Assembly: GCA_934725015.1 (NCBI GenBank) | Contig: CAKVAS010000002.1 | Location: 1 to 64,000 of the forward strand | Reading direction: 5' to 3' | Origin: an uncultured Bacteroidales bacterium | GTDB taxonomy: Bacteria; Bacteroidota; Bacteroidia; Bacteroidales; UBA932 | DNA length: 64,000 nt | Part shown: piece after piece, positions 17,067 to 25,508 of the stretch | How the letters are laid out: each line of letters starts with the position of its first letter | Numbering within the stretch: position 1 is the stretch's first letter | The notes under the pieces: generated by a model | What the model saw: the letters and a program-made list of their open reading frames with translations, nothing else | The model's database searches: none | Told to the model about the DNA's origin: nothing | Translations under genes and position numbers: made by a program

Positions 17067-17771
17067 TTACAGAATTGTGGCCAATGCTGACAGCGAGTGA
17101 TACTGCGACCGATACCCAGTTTTCGAGTCAATCTGCAGGTATCGCAAATGCAGTTGGAACATATCAATGTCGAACCTTTTGCAAGGAACGTTGAACGCGA
17201 TTTCGGACACCTTTCCAGTTGGAACGGACTTCGACAGGTAGTTCCTCATCATACCGGGATTGCGCCCAATGCCAGGAGCCTCGATCTGGAACTTTCCGAG
17301 CACTCGGTATCTTGACGGCACATCCGTTCCGCACATTGTCAACCTGAACCGTAGTTCCATATCAAAGAGCGAAGCCATCGAGCATTCCACGAAATCAAGG
17401 CTGAATATCGGGAAAGGCTCGAATGGTCTCGGGATGGGCACGTGCTCATTGCCCAGCTGCGCGAATCCGTGATAGGCCGACACGAACAGATTGTAGCCGC
17501 TGATATGGTTGCCGTCACCGAACGGAGGACGGTGTGCGGCAACACCAACGGCAAGTTTTCTCCACTTCAATTGTTGCCTGTTACTCAAACCTTGCCACGC
17601 AAGAATCGCCCGATGATGAACTTGCTTCTGTTCCAATTGTCCGACAGTTCCTTTAAACTCCGAATATGCCTTGCTTCGTAAATAGCAGATGCCGTTCCTG
17701 TGGTAGAACGTGACGTTGCCGACAGATGACCAGCAGTCCGAAAGAAGAGTATTTGGAAGGAATCTCGGCAT
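17067..17771 (-). CDS. Phage-module paralog 3 (possibly DUF6266-like)
   Basis: This is a 234-aa protein. I start it at ATG 17771 (MPRFLPNTLLSDCWSSVGNV) because this aligns with the other paralogs. The frame is open to 17813. It has the shared pattern of a Gly-turn-V segment, a basic RNGICYLRSKA stretch and a W-rich helix (AILAWQGLSNRQQLKWRKLA), then a beta-rich remainder. It is the first gene of the minus-strand module and lies directly next to the candidate large RNA. The 135 bases between it and paralog 2 hold nothing I recognise. Confidence 0.55.
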   Translation of the reverse strand: MPRFLPNTLLSDCWSSVGNVTFYHRNGICYLRSKAYSEFKGTVGQLEQKQVHHRAILAWQGLSNRQQLKWRKLAVGVAAHRPPFGDGNHISGYNLFVSAYHGFAQLGNEHVPIPRPFEPFPIFSLDFVECSMASLFDMELRFRLTMCGTDVPSRYRVLGKFQIEAPGIGRNPGMMRNYLSKSVPTGKVSEIAFNVPCKRFDIDMFQLHLRYLQIDSKTGYRSQYHSLSALATIL

Positions 17772-17849
17772 ATGGCGAAAGCGCGTTACAAGTCTTAACC
17801 ACATAGGTGGCATATAACATATTGATGGCAGTCACCAATATATCGAATC

Positions 17850-19695
17850 TGAATACAATACGGATAAAGCGAGTTGCAGAAGCACTGGAGTGCTTTCTGT
17901 TGCGCATGAATATGTTCCTTGCCCACGCTTCTGGCGTGTGATGAGGCTCCACTATGCTCTGAACTTGGAGCGTGCGTACATTCACCGCTCGACTCGGAGG
18001 AAGTCTGAAAGGGCGATGCTGAAGCATCGTTCTTTCTGTCTTCCGGAGAGTGAGCAGGCAAGCCGACAGGCGCGGCAGGAGCCGGACGGTATGACGGTCG
18101 AGGCGAGAGATGACGGTCTTTCCGGCTCTGGCACGGACGGTCGAATCAGTGTGGAACGGCAACACACTTCGGACGTGTGAGCCGGGCCGGCGGAAGGGGC
18201 TTGAGTGACGGAGTGGAGGCGGAGGGATTGGAGCCGTGAACGGAGACGAGACCAGAATGGGCTCGGCGCAGTCGGCGTAAACCGACGTAGCGAGCGAGAG
18301 CAGATCAAAACTTGTTTTGAATCTGCCGAACCGCAAGGAGGAGAAGCCACGGCTTAATCCCGCAGCCGCAACGGAGGAACTGAAGCCCCTGGAGCGTCTA
18401 GGCCCGGCACAAATGGAGCGGAGTGACAACGGAGCGATTCCGCTCTGCGAGTTTGGGAGAGTCGGTGTGCAGTGGAACGGAACACCGGCTGTCACAGTCT
18501 CGCGTCTCCGCCCGCCCTCGGAGGATGTGTCGGGAACGAAGTGGAGGACACTTCCGGAGAGGATGAAGCGAGCGTCAAGGAAATCAAGGCGAAGCCTTAC
18601 CTCTTTTCCGGCAGGTCTGGTGCGGACGCAATGGAGCGAATGCGTAATGGGGTCCGTGCCTGTCCTGCCCATAGGGAGTGGCGAGCCACGCCTCTCTGGC
18701 CGTATGGCCTGTGAGGCGTGGATGAACGAGCCTCTCCCAAACAGACATTGCGGAAGTGGACGGTGACGAAGGAGCCGTCGTCTTCCGCAATACCATTGAC
18801 ATCCAGTGAGCGGACGCGAACGATCAGAAGAACCATCGGCGAAAGCCGATACCTTGCCGACGTAGTGATTCCTTGAAGTTGAGAGCTCCGCTCGAAGACT
18901 TGAAGAAATCACGGAGAAGGCCCGCAGCTGCGCTGCTAAGGCTGGCGACTCCTCGGACTTCCGGCCGTCTTTCAAGGGATAAGGGAGGAGTTCGGACAAT
19001 GCTGAAATTGAAGATACCAACCACGCATATCACGCCGGAAGTCCTGAACTCCCTGACGGGCCTGGAGGCCGTTGGCCCCTGAAGGGAGTTCAATGTCGCC
19101 AGCCGCTCCGACGGAGCGGATTCGGAGGCAGGACGGTCGAACTTGCACTGACGGAGCAACTTAACATAATCTAGATTGCGTGCGGAGCGAAAACAGACGG
19201 TGGGAAGGGATCCGCCGATCTGTTACGCAATCTCGATAGATTATGTTATGATGCGGTATTCGATGGACAAGGGTCGCATCGCACTTTGGGAGCGGAGTCG
19301 GTTATGGCCCCTTCGGGGCTGTGGGGGATGATAGGGTCGAGTCTTCCGGCTTTCGGAGAGAAGCGGAGAAAGACTGAAGTCTCGACACCACTACTGTATT
19401 ACAGAGCGAAGCGAGCTTGGAAAGGCCGGAGGTTTGGCAGTCGGAGCGTAGCGGAGAGCGTCAATCTTCCGGTTCCGCTCTGCCCATAGAGGCAAGTCTT
19501 TCGGCATCGCAGCGAGAGCGGAGATGACGAATGTCTTGCCGGGCGTTTGGTTCGGAAGCTTGGCTTCCGTCATTGAATACATCAGCGGACTGACGGCTGG
19601 AGGTCGGCTGATACTTTCTGCCCATCGGGAAAGTATTCTGGCTTTGGAGCGGCAGCGGAAATGCCAGATGGCTTTCGGGCGGTTCCATCTGTGTC
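17850..19695. ncRNA. Candidate large structured non-coding RNA (about 1.8 kb)
   Basis: No convincing protein gene exists here, yet the stretch is dense in long stem-loops. Examples: 18000-18043 (about 17 pairs, UGAA loop); 18301-18325 (10 pairs, one bulge); 18686-18694 with 18713-18721 (9 pairs around an inner GGCC hairpin); 18747-18756 with 18782-18791 plus 18759-18763 with 18775-18779; 18835-18850 (6 pairs, GAAA loop); 19045-19053 with 19084-19092; 19162-19181 with 19225-19248 (20 pairs with one 4-base bulge); 19336-19354 with 19368-19386; 19553-19569; 19611-19618 with 19629-19636; 19665-19671 with 19685-19691. The strand is uncertain. GNRA and UUCG-like loops and two G-U pairs in the 18000 stem favour plus, but one stem (18865-18912) favours minus. 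Ends are approximate. Scale and place beside lysis genes recall the phage-borne GOLLD and ROOL RNAs. I see no group I/II intron core. Confidence 0.6.
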
Positions 19696-19776
19696 CTGCC
19701 AGATATTCATATCATAAACATTAACCATATTGCAAATATTCTTAAAGTTATGATACTGAATTTGACTAAAATGCAC

Positions 19777-19784
19777 TATATTTG
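19777..19784 (+). promoter_or_regulatory. -7 box likely driving the Ter operon
   Basis: TATATTTG matches TAnnTTTG. It sits just after the structured region and about 290 bases before the first operon gene. The -33 position has no good TTTG, so the promoter may be regulated. The predicted leader contains small hairpins (for example GCCC-g-CACT with AGTGTGGGC, about 19916-19942) and a short open frame. Confidence 0.45.
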
Positions 19785-19842
19785 TCTCGCTGTTCGATAG
19801 ACAGCAGACATATTTGAAAGCGTTTAGCTTTATTCCGCCAAA

Positions 19843-19995
19843 ATGAATCTGGACAATTCATTCACATTTGGAATATGGTTGACGCTCGCATTGGCTATAC
19901 GATGGGCTTTATATGCCCGCACTATAGTCGAAAGTGTGGGCATATACAACAACTTATTCAATGTGAAGGCAGTCCAGAGCCTATTTTGGGAGTAA
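19843..19995 (+). CDS. Possible 50-aa membrane peptide in the Ter operon leader
   Basis: ATG 19843 to TAA 19993-19995 encodes a 50-aa peptide beginning MNLDNSFTFG. It has one hydrophobic segment (IWLTLALAIRWALYA, about residues 11-25) and a neutral polar tail ending LFWE. It lies between the -7 box and the TPR/protease gene, so it would be the first cistron of the operon or a leader peptide. The hydrophobic helix and A-rich start context make it plausible. Overlap with RNA hairpins leaves real doubt. Confidence 0.35.
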   Translation: MNLDNSFTFGIWLTLALAIRWALYARTIVESVGIYNNLFNVKAVQSLFWE

Positions 19996-20067
19996 GTCTA
20001 AGTTGGCTCGCACTTTCTTGTTGTAAGATGAATAACCTTCACTTTCGGGCCAAGTGAGAAATGATAT

Positions 20068-22143
20068 ATGCCCGAGATGTGTCGCAGACTGATAACCTCT
20101 ATTCTTTGCATTGCCGCTTACCTATGTGTGCCGTGTTTTTTGTATACGGCAGTAGCCCAGACATTTAATAAATATGAAGAGTCATATAACTTCAAACGCG
20201 CTGTTGAAGCTTTACAGAACAAGAATGATTCTGAGGCTATCGATTACCTCAATAAAGAGATATCCGTCCACAAGGACAATGGCTACGCATATATTCTTCA
20301 GCAATACATCTATCACAAGAACAATCAATACGGGGATGCATTGACTGCCGCAGGCAATGCATTGAAGTACTTGCCCAAGAAAGACAAGGCCACGATTTCA
20401 GAGATATATTCAAAAAGGGCTGAGACTTACGATGCACTGGGAAAGACAGACAAAGCTTTGGAAGATTACAATACTGCGGTCAAGACTAATCCCAATGATG
20501 TCGGTCCATTACAGAATCGAGGAGACTATTTCTACAAGTTGGAGCGCTTGGATGAATCAGACATTGATTTTCAGAAAGTCTTGAAGATTGATCCGGAGAA
20601 CGCCTATGCGAGGATGGGACTTGGAAGGAATTGCCTTGAGAGGAAAGATTATCAGAAAGCCATCGATTACTTTGATTATGTGATTGCATTATACCCTGAT
20701 TACTCTTCCGGATATTCATTTAGAGCGGACGCATATAATTCAATGGGAGACTATGCAAATGCATCTTCCGATATTGTAAGGGCTCTGGAAATAGATGCCG
20801 ATAATAAAGCTTTTCATATGATGGCTAATAATGGTAAGGACTTATACAAACCGCTATCGGCAAGATTGAAAGCCAAAGTCATTTCTGAAAAGAACAACCC
20901 GTATTTGCTTTATTGTCTTGGCGCACTTGAAGAATCTACTGAAAGGTATCCCGATGCTGTCAATTCTTATTTGAAAGCATTAACATTAGATGCAAATGAT
21001 GTCACAGCTTGGAGGATATCCGAGTGCGAAAAGGCTGACGGCAATTTCGGCAAAGCCTTGGAGTATGCTGACAAGGCTATAGAATTAGACCCTGACGACA
21101 TATCGTATGTTTACGGGAAAGCGGATATCTATTGGTATATGGACAAGCTTGATTCCGCCGATGTGGAAATGACAAAGTGCATTGACGCAGAACCAGACAA
21201 TGCTGGTTTTTATCATAGACGTGGATGGTACCGGGAACATAACAACAATGAAGATGGCGCTTTGGAGGATTATAGCAATGCTATCATTTTGGATCCGGAT
21301 GAAGCTGCATATTCATATATGACTCGAGGAAGGCTTTATCTGAGCCGTGGGGAAAAGGAGCTGGCAGAGGCAGACTTCAAGAAATGCGTTCAAATAGACA
21401 CCATACCTAATGGGAATAGCTGTGCGGAGTTTGCTTGGTTCTATCTTGGCAGGAATGACAAGGCCATCGAATATATGGACAAACTGATGGAAGCCGATTC
21501 TACAGGGAACTATTATGATGCGGCCTGCCTGTATTCCATTATGGGAGAAAAAGAGAAAGCATTGGATTATTTGGAGAAAGCGTTCAAGTCCGGATTCAAT
21601 AATTTCCATCATCTTGACAAGGATTATGATATGGACAATATCCGCGGCACAGATAGGTACAAAGAGTTGCTATCAAAGTATAATAAGTTGAAGAGTGATA
21701 CAAATACAGTTGCAGATTCTGGGCATTGGATGGATAAAGTGGTTGAGGTACCTTTCGTGAGATCTGGAGGTGTCACAAAAGTCAAATGTGAGATTAATGG
21801 GCTTCCGCTATCGTTTATCTTCGACACAGGGGCTTCAATCGTCAGCATTTCCGCATTGGAAGCTACTTTTATGTACAAGAATGACTATCTGTCAGCAAAG
21901 GACATTGTAGGGAAATCGGCATTTGTCGATGCGAATGGCGACATAAGTGTCGGCACCATAATCAACCTCAACAAAGTAACATTCGGTGGCCTGGAACTGG
22001 AGAATGTAAGAGCTTCGGTAGTGTCAAATGACAAGGCTCCCCTGCTGCTCGGACAGAGCGTGCTGAACAGGCTCGGCAAGGTGGAGATTGACTATGAGAA
22101 GAGTGTGCTGAGGATTACAGTAAGAGAAAGGGTAAACAACTAA
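20068..22143 (+). CDS. TPR protein with C-terminal retropepsin-like aspartyl protease
   Basis: The 691-aa protein has a signal peptide (hydrophobic residues about 8-28, likely cut after TAVAQ), so it works outside the cytoplasm. About a dozen tetratricopeptide repeats follow (residues about 35-545; for example EAIDYLNKEISVHKDNGYAY and KALEDYNTAVKTNPNDV). The last 125 residues are a retroviral-type protease domain with catalytic motif FDTGASIVS (D586) and the flap-side motif LLLGQSVLNRLG. TPRs probably bind a partner, and the single-lobed protease would act as a dimer. It is the first large gene of the Ter operon, 13 bases before terD. ATG 20077 is an alternative start. Confidence 0.88.
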   Translation: MPEMCRRLITSILCIAAYLCVPCFLYTAVAQTFNKYEESYNFKRAVEALQNKNDSEAIDYLNKEISVHKDNGYAYILQQYIYHKNNQYGDALTAAGNALKYLPKKDKATISEIYSKRAETYDALGKTDKALEDYNTAVKTNPNDVGPLQNRGDYFYKLERLDESDIDFQKVLKIDPENAYARMGLGRNCLERKDYQKAIDYFDYVIALYPDYSSGYSFRADAYNSMGDYANASSDIVRALEIDADNKAFHMMANNGKDLYKPLSARLKAKVISEKNNPYLLYCLGALEESTERYPDAVNSYLKALTLDANDVTAWRISECEKADGNFGKALEYADKAIELDPDDISYVYGKADIYWYMDKLDSADVEMTKCIDAEPDNAGFYHRRGWYREHNNNEDGALEDYSNAIILDPDEAAYSYMTRGRLYLSRGEKELAEADFKKCVQIDTIPNGNSCAEFAWFYLGRNDKAIEYMDKLMEADSTGNYYDAACLYSIMGEKEKALDYLEKAFKSGFNNFHHLDKDYDMDNIRGTDRYKELLSKYNKLKSDTNTVADSGHWMDKVVEVPFVRSGGVTKVKCEINGLPLSFIFDTGASIVSISALEATFMYKNDYLSAKDIVGKSAFVDANGDISVGTIINLNKVTFGGLELENVRASVVSNDKAPLLLGQSVLNRLGKVEIDYEKSVLRITVRERVNN

Positions 22144-22156
22144 AATATAAATCATT

Positions 22157-22720
22157 ATGATCAATCTTGAAAAAGGACAGCGTATAAGCATGGATAGCAG
22201 CTTGACGCTTGTGGGCGTGGGTCTCGGTTGGGATCCAAGTGAAACGCCTGGTGTTGATTTCGATCTTGACGCTTCGGCATTTATGCTTGGGGCAAATGGA
22301 AAGACTCCTCGTGATGAGTTTTTCGTTTTCTATAACAATCAAGTATCGCCAGACAATGCTGTGGCATCTTCCGGCGATGATCTTACGGGAGGCAACAGTG
22401 ATGGTGGTGATGATGAGACTCTTACGGTAGATTTGGGAAAAGTTGACTCCAGCATTCAAAGTATAGTGTTCACAGCAACCATTCATAAAGCTGTCGAGAG
22501 ACGTCAGAATTTCGGTCAAGTCAGGAATTCTTATATCAGGATATATAATGCCGTTACTAATACCGATATCGCACGATACGATCTCGATGAGGACTTTTCA
22601 ATAGAAACAGCGGTGGAGTTCGGCAGACTCTACAAGAGAAACGGAGAGTGGAAATTCGAGGCAATGGGATTAGGTTCTCGCGATGGTCTTCAGGGTCTTG
22701 TGAACAAATACTGCTATTAA
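22157..22720 (+). CDS. terD: TerD-family stress protein
   Basis: TerD proteins are calcium-binding beta-sandwich proteins linked to tellurite resistance, phage resistance and colicin tolerance. The 187-aa product is a full-length classic member. It starts MINLEKGQRISMDSSLTLVG, contains GVGLGWDP and the acidic pocket VDFDLDASAF, and then SSGDDLTGGNSDGGDDET, whose clustered aspartates are the expected calcium ligands. It is cytoplasmic with no signal peptide, and is the first of three Ter-fold genes in a row. I use the symbol for the family, not a proven orthologue. Confidence 0.93.
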   Translation: MINLEKGQRISMDSSLTLVGVGLGWDPSETPGVDFDLDASAFMLGANGKTPRDEFFVFYNNQVSPDNAVASSGDDLTGGNSDGGDDETLTVDLGKVDSSIQSIVFTATIHKAVERRQNFGQVRNSYIRIYNAVTNTDIARYDLDEDFSIETAVEFGRLYKRNGEWKFEAMGLGSRDGLQGLVNKYCY

Positions 22721-22745
22721 TCACACCATTGTCATTTCATAGATT

Positions 22746-23375
22746 ATGGCAATCATACTTGAAAAAGGTGGTGATAGCCACCGCATCAACCTCGAAAAGA
22801 GCGGAACCTTCTCCGGAGAAATCAAGATAAACCTCAACTGGAGCAAGGGTGGATTCTTCTCGAGATTCTTAAATGGAGATGTTGATTTGGATTTAGGATG
22901 CTTCTATGAGCTCAACAATGGCAAAAAGAAGCTGATTGACGGACTTCAATTTTCTCACGGAAGAGGTGGTTCCCGTAATATTCAAAGTAATCAAGGATGC
23001 TACACTATGGAACCATATATATGGCATATGGGGGACGATCGCGGTGGAGGAGCGTCTTCTGGAGAGAACATCTTAGTTAATCCGGCAGGTGTTCCGTTCA
23101 TCAAGAAGATGATTGTTTATACTTTCATATTTGATGGTGCGGCAAAATGGTCCGAGACAAATGCTGTTGTGAGGGTTTCCGTACCCGGAAATGAGGATGT
23201 CGTGGTAGAAATGGGCACTCAATACAGCAACAAACGATTCTGCGCTATCGCAGAGTTGGATTTTGATAAGGACTCCATTAACGTGAAGAAACTCGTGACA
23301 TTCCACGATGGGCATTCTGACTGCGACAAGGCATATGGATGGGGATTTAATTATACACCAGGAACTAAAGACTAA
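22746..23375 (+). CDS. Divergent TerD-family protein (TerA-like)
   Basis: The 209-aa product opens with the Ter signature in altered form (LEKGGDSHRINLEKSG). It has a DVDLDLGCFYEL acidic strand and a Gly-rich region GGSRNIQSNQGC where TerD carries its aspartate-rich loop. The conserved GDDRGGGASSGEN and the RFCAIAELDF segment match TerA-type proteins, in which the calcium pocket is modified. It probably forms a mixed complex with the neighbours. It is 25 bases from terD and 5 bases from the next gene. Confidence 0.82.
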   Translation: MAIILEKGGDSHRINLEKSGTFSGEIKINLNWSKGGFFSRFLNGDVDLDLGCFYELNNGKKKLIDGLQFSHGRGGSRNIQSNQGCYTMEPYIWHMGDDRGGGASSGENILVNPAGVPFIKKMIVYTFIFDGAAKWSETNAVVRVSVPGNEDVVVEMGTQYSNKRFCAIAELDFDKDSINVKKLVTFHDGHSDCDKAYGWGFNYTPGTKD

Positions 23376-23380
23376 TAATT

Positions 23381-24100
23381 ATGGCAATTAATCTTGAAAA
23401 AGGTCAGAGAATCAACCTTGAAAAATCGAATGGTTCCAAATTAACCAGTTTTTGTGTTGGTTGTAATTGGGGCGCAATAGAAACCGTCCAATATAAAGAA
23501 GTCATTGTAAATGAAGGGTTTCTGGGATTCGGAAGAAAAACAGAGATGCGTGCTGTCAAATCCGAAGTCGATGTAGATGTTGATCTAAGTTGCATTATGA
23601 CGGATGTTGATGGAAAGTTTGTCGATGGCATTTATTCCGCTCTTTATAAACCAGAGTTTTTGGCCAAATATGGATTCCCTAAAGGAAAGGAGCTTTCTAT
23701 AGACAGGGCATTCAAATCTGCTGGCGATGACACTGAGGGCGATAAAGGCGGTGATGATGGGCTTGACAATGAAATTATATCTGTAGATTTAAACAAGGTG
23801 GATTCCAAGATTTCACAGATATTTTTCTTCTTGAACATATATTCTCCAAGGAATATTGATTTTCTCAAGATACCATATGCAGCTATTCGGATGTATGAAG
23901 GCACCCCTACTAAAGTCAACTCGGTCTTTGCTAAATACGATGTTGCGAAAGAGAATCAGTTCGCTGGAAAGCGGGCATTAATAATGGGTAAATTATACCG
24001 TCATGCAGGCGAATGGAAATTCGCGGCAATTGGAGATGCCTTCAATGACGATAATCTTTGTGAGACGATGTTGCGAATCTTGAAAGACTATACAAAATAA
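23381..24100 (+). CDS. TerD-family protein (TerZ/TerE-like)
   Basis: The 239-aa product starts MAINLEKGQRINLEKSNGSK. It has a DVDVDLSCIMTD strand and an aspartate-rich loop AGDDTEGDKGGDDGLDNE comparable to the TerD calcium site. Its C-terminus GKLYRHAGEWKFAAIGD is the family's closing motif. Compared with the terD product it has about 50 extra residues between strands (VNEGFLGFGRKTEMRAVKSE and around). It is third in the TerD-fold series and is followed by the first TerY-type gene after 22 bases. Confidence 0.88.
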   Translation: MAINLEKGQRINLEKSNGSKLTSFCVGCNWGAIETVQYKEVIVNEGFLGFGRKTEMRAVKSEVDVDVDLSCIMTDVDGKFVDGIYSALYKPEFLAKYGFPKGKELSIDRAFKSAGDDTEGDKGGDDGLDNEIISVDLNKVDSKISQIFFFLNIYSPRNIDFLKIPYAAIRMYEGTPTKVNSVFAKYDVAKENQFAGKRALIMGKLYRHAGEWKFAAIGDAFNDDNLCETMLRILKDYTK

Positions 24101-24122
24101 TAATAACAATAATCAAAACATT

Positions 24123-24761
24123 ATGAGAAGATTACCAGTTTATTTGCTGCTTGACACTTCTGGCTCGATGTATGGCGAGCCAATCGAAGCAGTTAAAAAT
24201 GGCGTCCAGACGCTCATCTCCACATTGAGAAGTGACCCCTATGCCCTTGAAACAGCGTATCTAAGCATTATCACTTTCAACAGTACGGCACAGCAGATTA
24301 CACCGCTCACAGAACTGGCTGCCATTCAGCAACCGAATATTGATGCTGGAGGATGTACTGTTTTGGGTGGTGCGTTGGAACTTTTAGCCAAGAAAGTTGA
24401 CAGCGAAATCACAAAGACAACCGCTGAAGTTAAAGGAGATTGGAGACCATTGGTTTTCTTGATGACAGATGGAGAACCAACCGATAGTATAACCAAGGGA
24501 CTTGAAGAATTCAAAAAGCGCAAATTCGGAATGGTCGTAGCTTGTGCCGCCGGTCAAGGGGCAAACGTTAACACCCTCAAGCAAATTACGGAAAATGTGG
24601 TGCAGCTTGATACGGCAGACAGCGCAACTATCAAAGCGTTCTTCAAGTGGGTATCCGCTTCCATCAGCACCAGCAGCAAGTCTGTAGAGGAGACTTCTGC
24701 CGAGGCAACGACAATGAGTGAATTGCCGCCTCCACCTGCGGAAGTTAATATTGTATTATAA
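24123..24761 (+). CDS. TerY-type von Willebrand factor A domain protein 1
   Basis: The 212-aa protein is one vWA domain. The metal-ion-dependent adhesion site is complete: DTSGS at residues 11-15, a conserved Thr in GGCTVLGGAL, and the acidic TDGEPTD. TerY proteins act in the cytoplasm as scaffolds in Ter complexes. The C-terminus is Ser/Thr-rich and ends ELPPPPAEVNIVL, nearly the same as the ending of the paralog at 24846-25481, so this tail is probably a functional docking peptide. A hairpin of 11 bp lies between the two paralogs. Confidence 0.92.
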   Translation: MRRLPVYLLLDTSGSMYGEPIEAVKNGVQTLISTLRSDPYALETAYLSIITFNSTAQQITPLTELAAIQQPNIDAGGCTVLGGALELLAKKVDSEITKTTAEVKGDWRPLVFLMTDGEPTDSITKGLEEFKKRKFGMVVACAAGQGANVNTLKQITENVVQLDTADSATIKAFFKWVSASISTSSKSVEETSAEATTMSELPPPPAEVNIVL

Positions 24762-24768
24762 ATATTCT

Positions 24769-24807
24769 TGTCTAGCCAGGTTATCAAAACGACAGTCTGG
24801 CTAGACA
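24769..24807 (+). promoter_or_regulatory. 11-bp perfect hairpin inside the Ter operon
   Basis: TGTCTAGCCAG (24769-24779) pairs with CTGGCTAGACA (24797-24807) around a 17-base loop, in the longest gap (84 bases) of the operon. There is no T-run after it. It could lower downstream expression, mark a processing point, or protect the upstream message. Confidence 0.6.
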
Positions 24808-24845
24808 TATAATTTAGACAAATTCAGGTTTGGTGCTGAAGCAGA

Positions 24846-25481
24846 ATGAGACGTTTACCTGTATATATTTTGATTGACACCTCTGGCTCTATGAAAGGAG
24901 AGCCTATCGAGTCTGTGAAGGTCGGACTTTCAGATATGATAGCCTCTTTGCGCCTTGACCCATACGCATTAGAGACAGTGTGCATCAGTATAATAACATA
25001 CGATAAGGATGTAAGACAACTTATTCCTTTGACAGAATTGGAAAATCTACGGCTTCCTGAAATAGAGTGCCCAGATTCCGGTCCTACTCATACTGGTGCG
25101 GCTTTGAATATGTTGTGCGATTGCTATGACAAAGAGGTCAATATGGGCAGCCGAGAACAAAAGGGTGACTGGATGCCATTGTTATTTGTGCTGACTGATG
25201 GCAAACCGTCAGACTTGATGGTTTACGAGGATGCAATTAAAATAGTTAAGCATCATCAGTTTACGAATATCGTGGCTTGTGCAGCTGGGCCGAAAGCGAA
25301 GACTGATCCATTAAAGAAACTTACAGACAATGTTTTCACCCTTGACACAATGGATAGCAGCACTTTCAAGAAATTCTTCCAGTGGGTGACTATCAATGTG
25401 CAGCAAGGTGGACGCACTGTCGGTGTGTCAGAAAAGGCAGAGCTCCCGCCACCACCGGTGGAAGTTAATGTTGTGTTATAA
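24846..25481 (+). CDS. TerY-type von Willebrand factor A domain protein 2
   Basis: This 211-aa vWA protein is about the same length as its upstream paralog and similar throughout. It has an intact metal site (DTSGSM at residues 11-16, SGPTHTGAAL, LTDGKPSD) and the shared tail ELPPPPVEVNVVL. The central loop differs (ENLRLPEIECPDSGP in place of AAIQQPNIDAGG), suggesting a different partner. The gene ends 27 bases before the helicase gene. Confidence 0.91.
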   Translation: MRRLPVYILIDTSGSMKGEPIESVKVGLSDMIASLRLDPYALETVCISIITYDKDVRQLIPLTELENLRLPEIECPDSGPTHTGAALNMLCDCYDKEVNMGSREQKGDWMPLLFVLTDGKPSDLMVYEDAIKIVKHHQFTNIVACAAGPKAKTDPLKKLTDNVFTLDTMDSSTFKKFFQWVTINVQQGGRTVGVSEKAELPPPPVEVNVVL

Positions 25482-25508
25482 ATACACATATTTCAAAATA
25501 AGACGTAT

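Noticed and set aside
14413..17771. Phage tail fibres or receptor-binding proteins as a firm call for the three paralogs.
   Set aside because: Only shared N-termini and gene position support it; no fibre repeat or chaperone gene is visible, so I leave them as unknown.
17653..19020. A 455-codon open frame on the minus strand across the structured region.
   Set aside because: Its composition is dominated by Ser, Arg, Leu and Pro, it has no domain-like pattern, and it merely runs through palindromic GC-rich DNA and into a real gene. Lack of stops is explained by base composition.
17850..19695. Group II intron, retron or diversity-generating retroelement.
   Set aside because: No reverse transcriptase gene, no recognisable domain V hairpin and no template/variable repeat pair were seen in or near the region.
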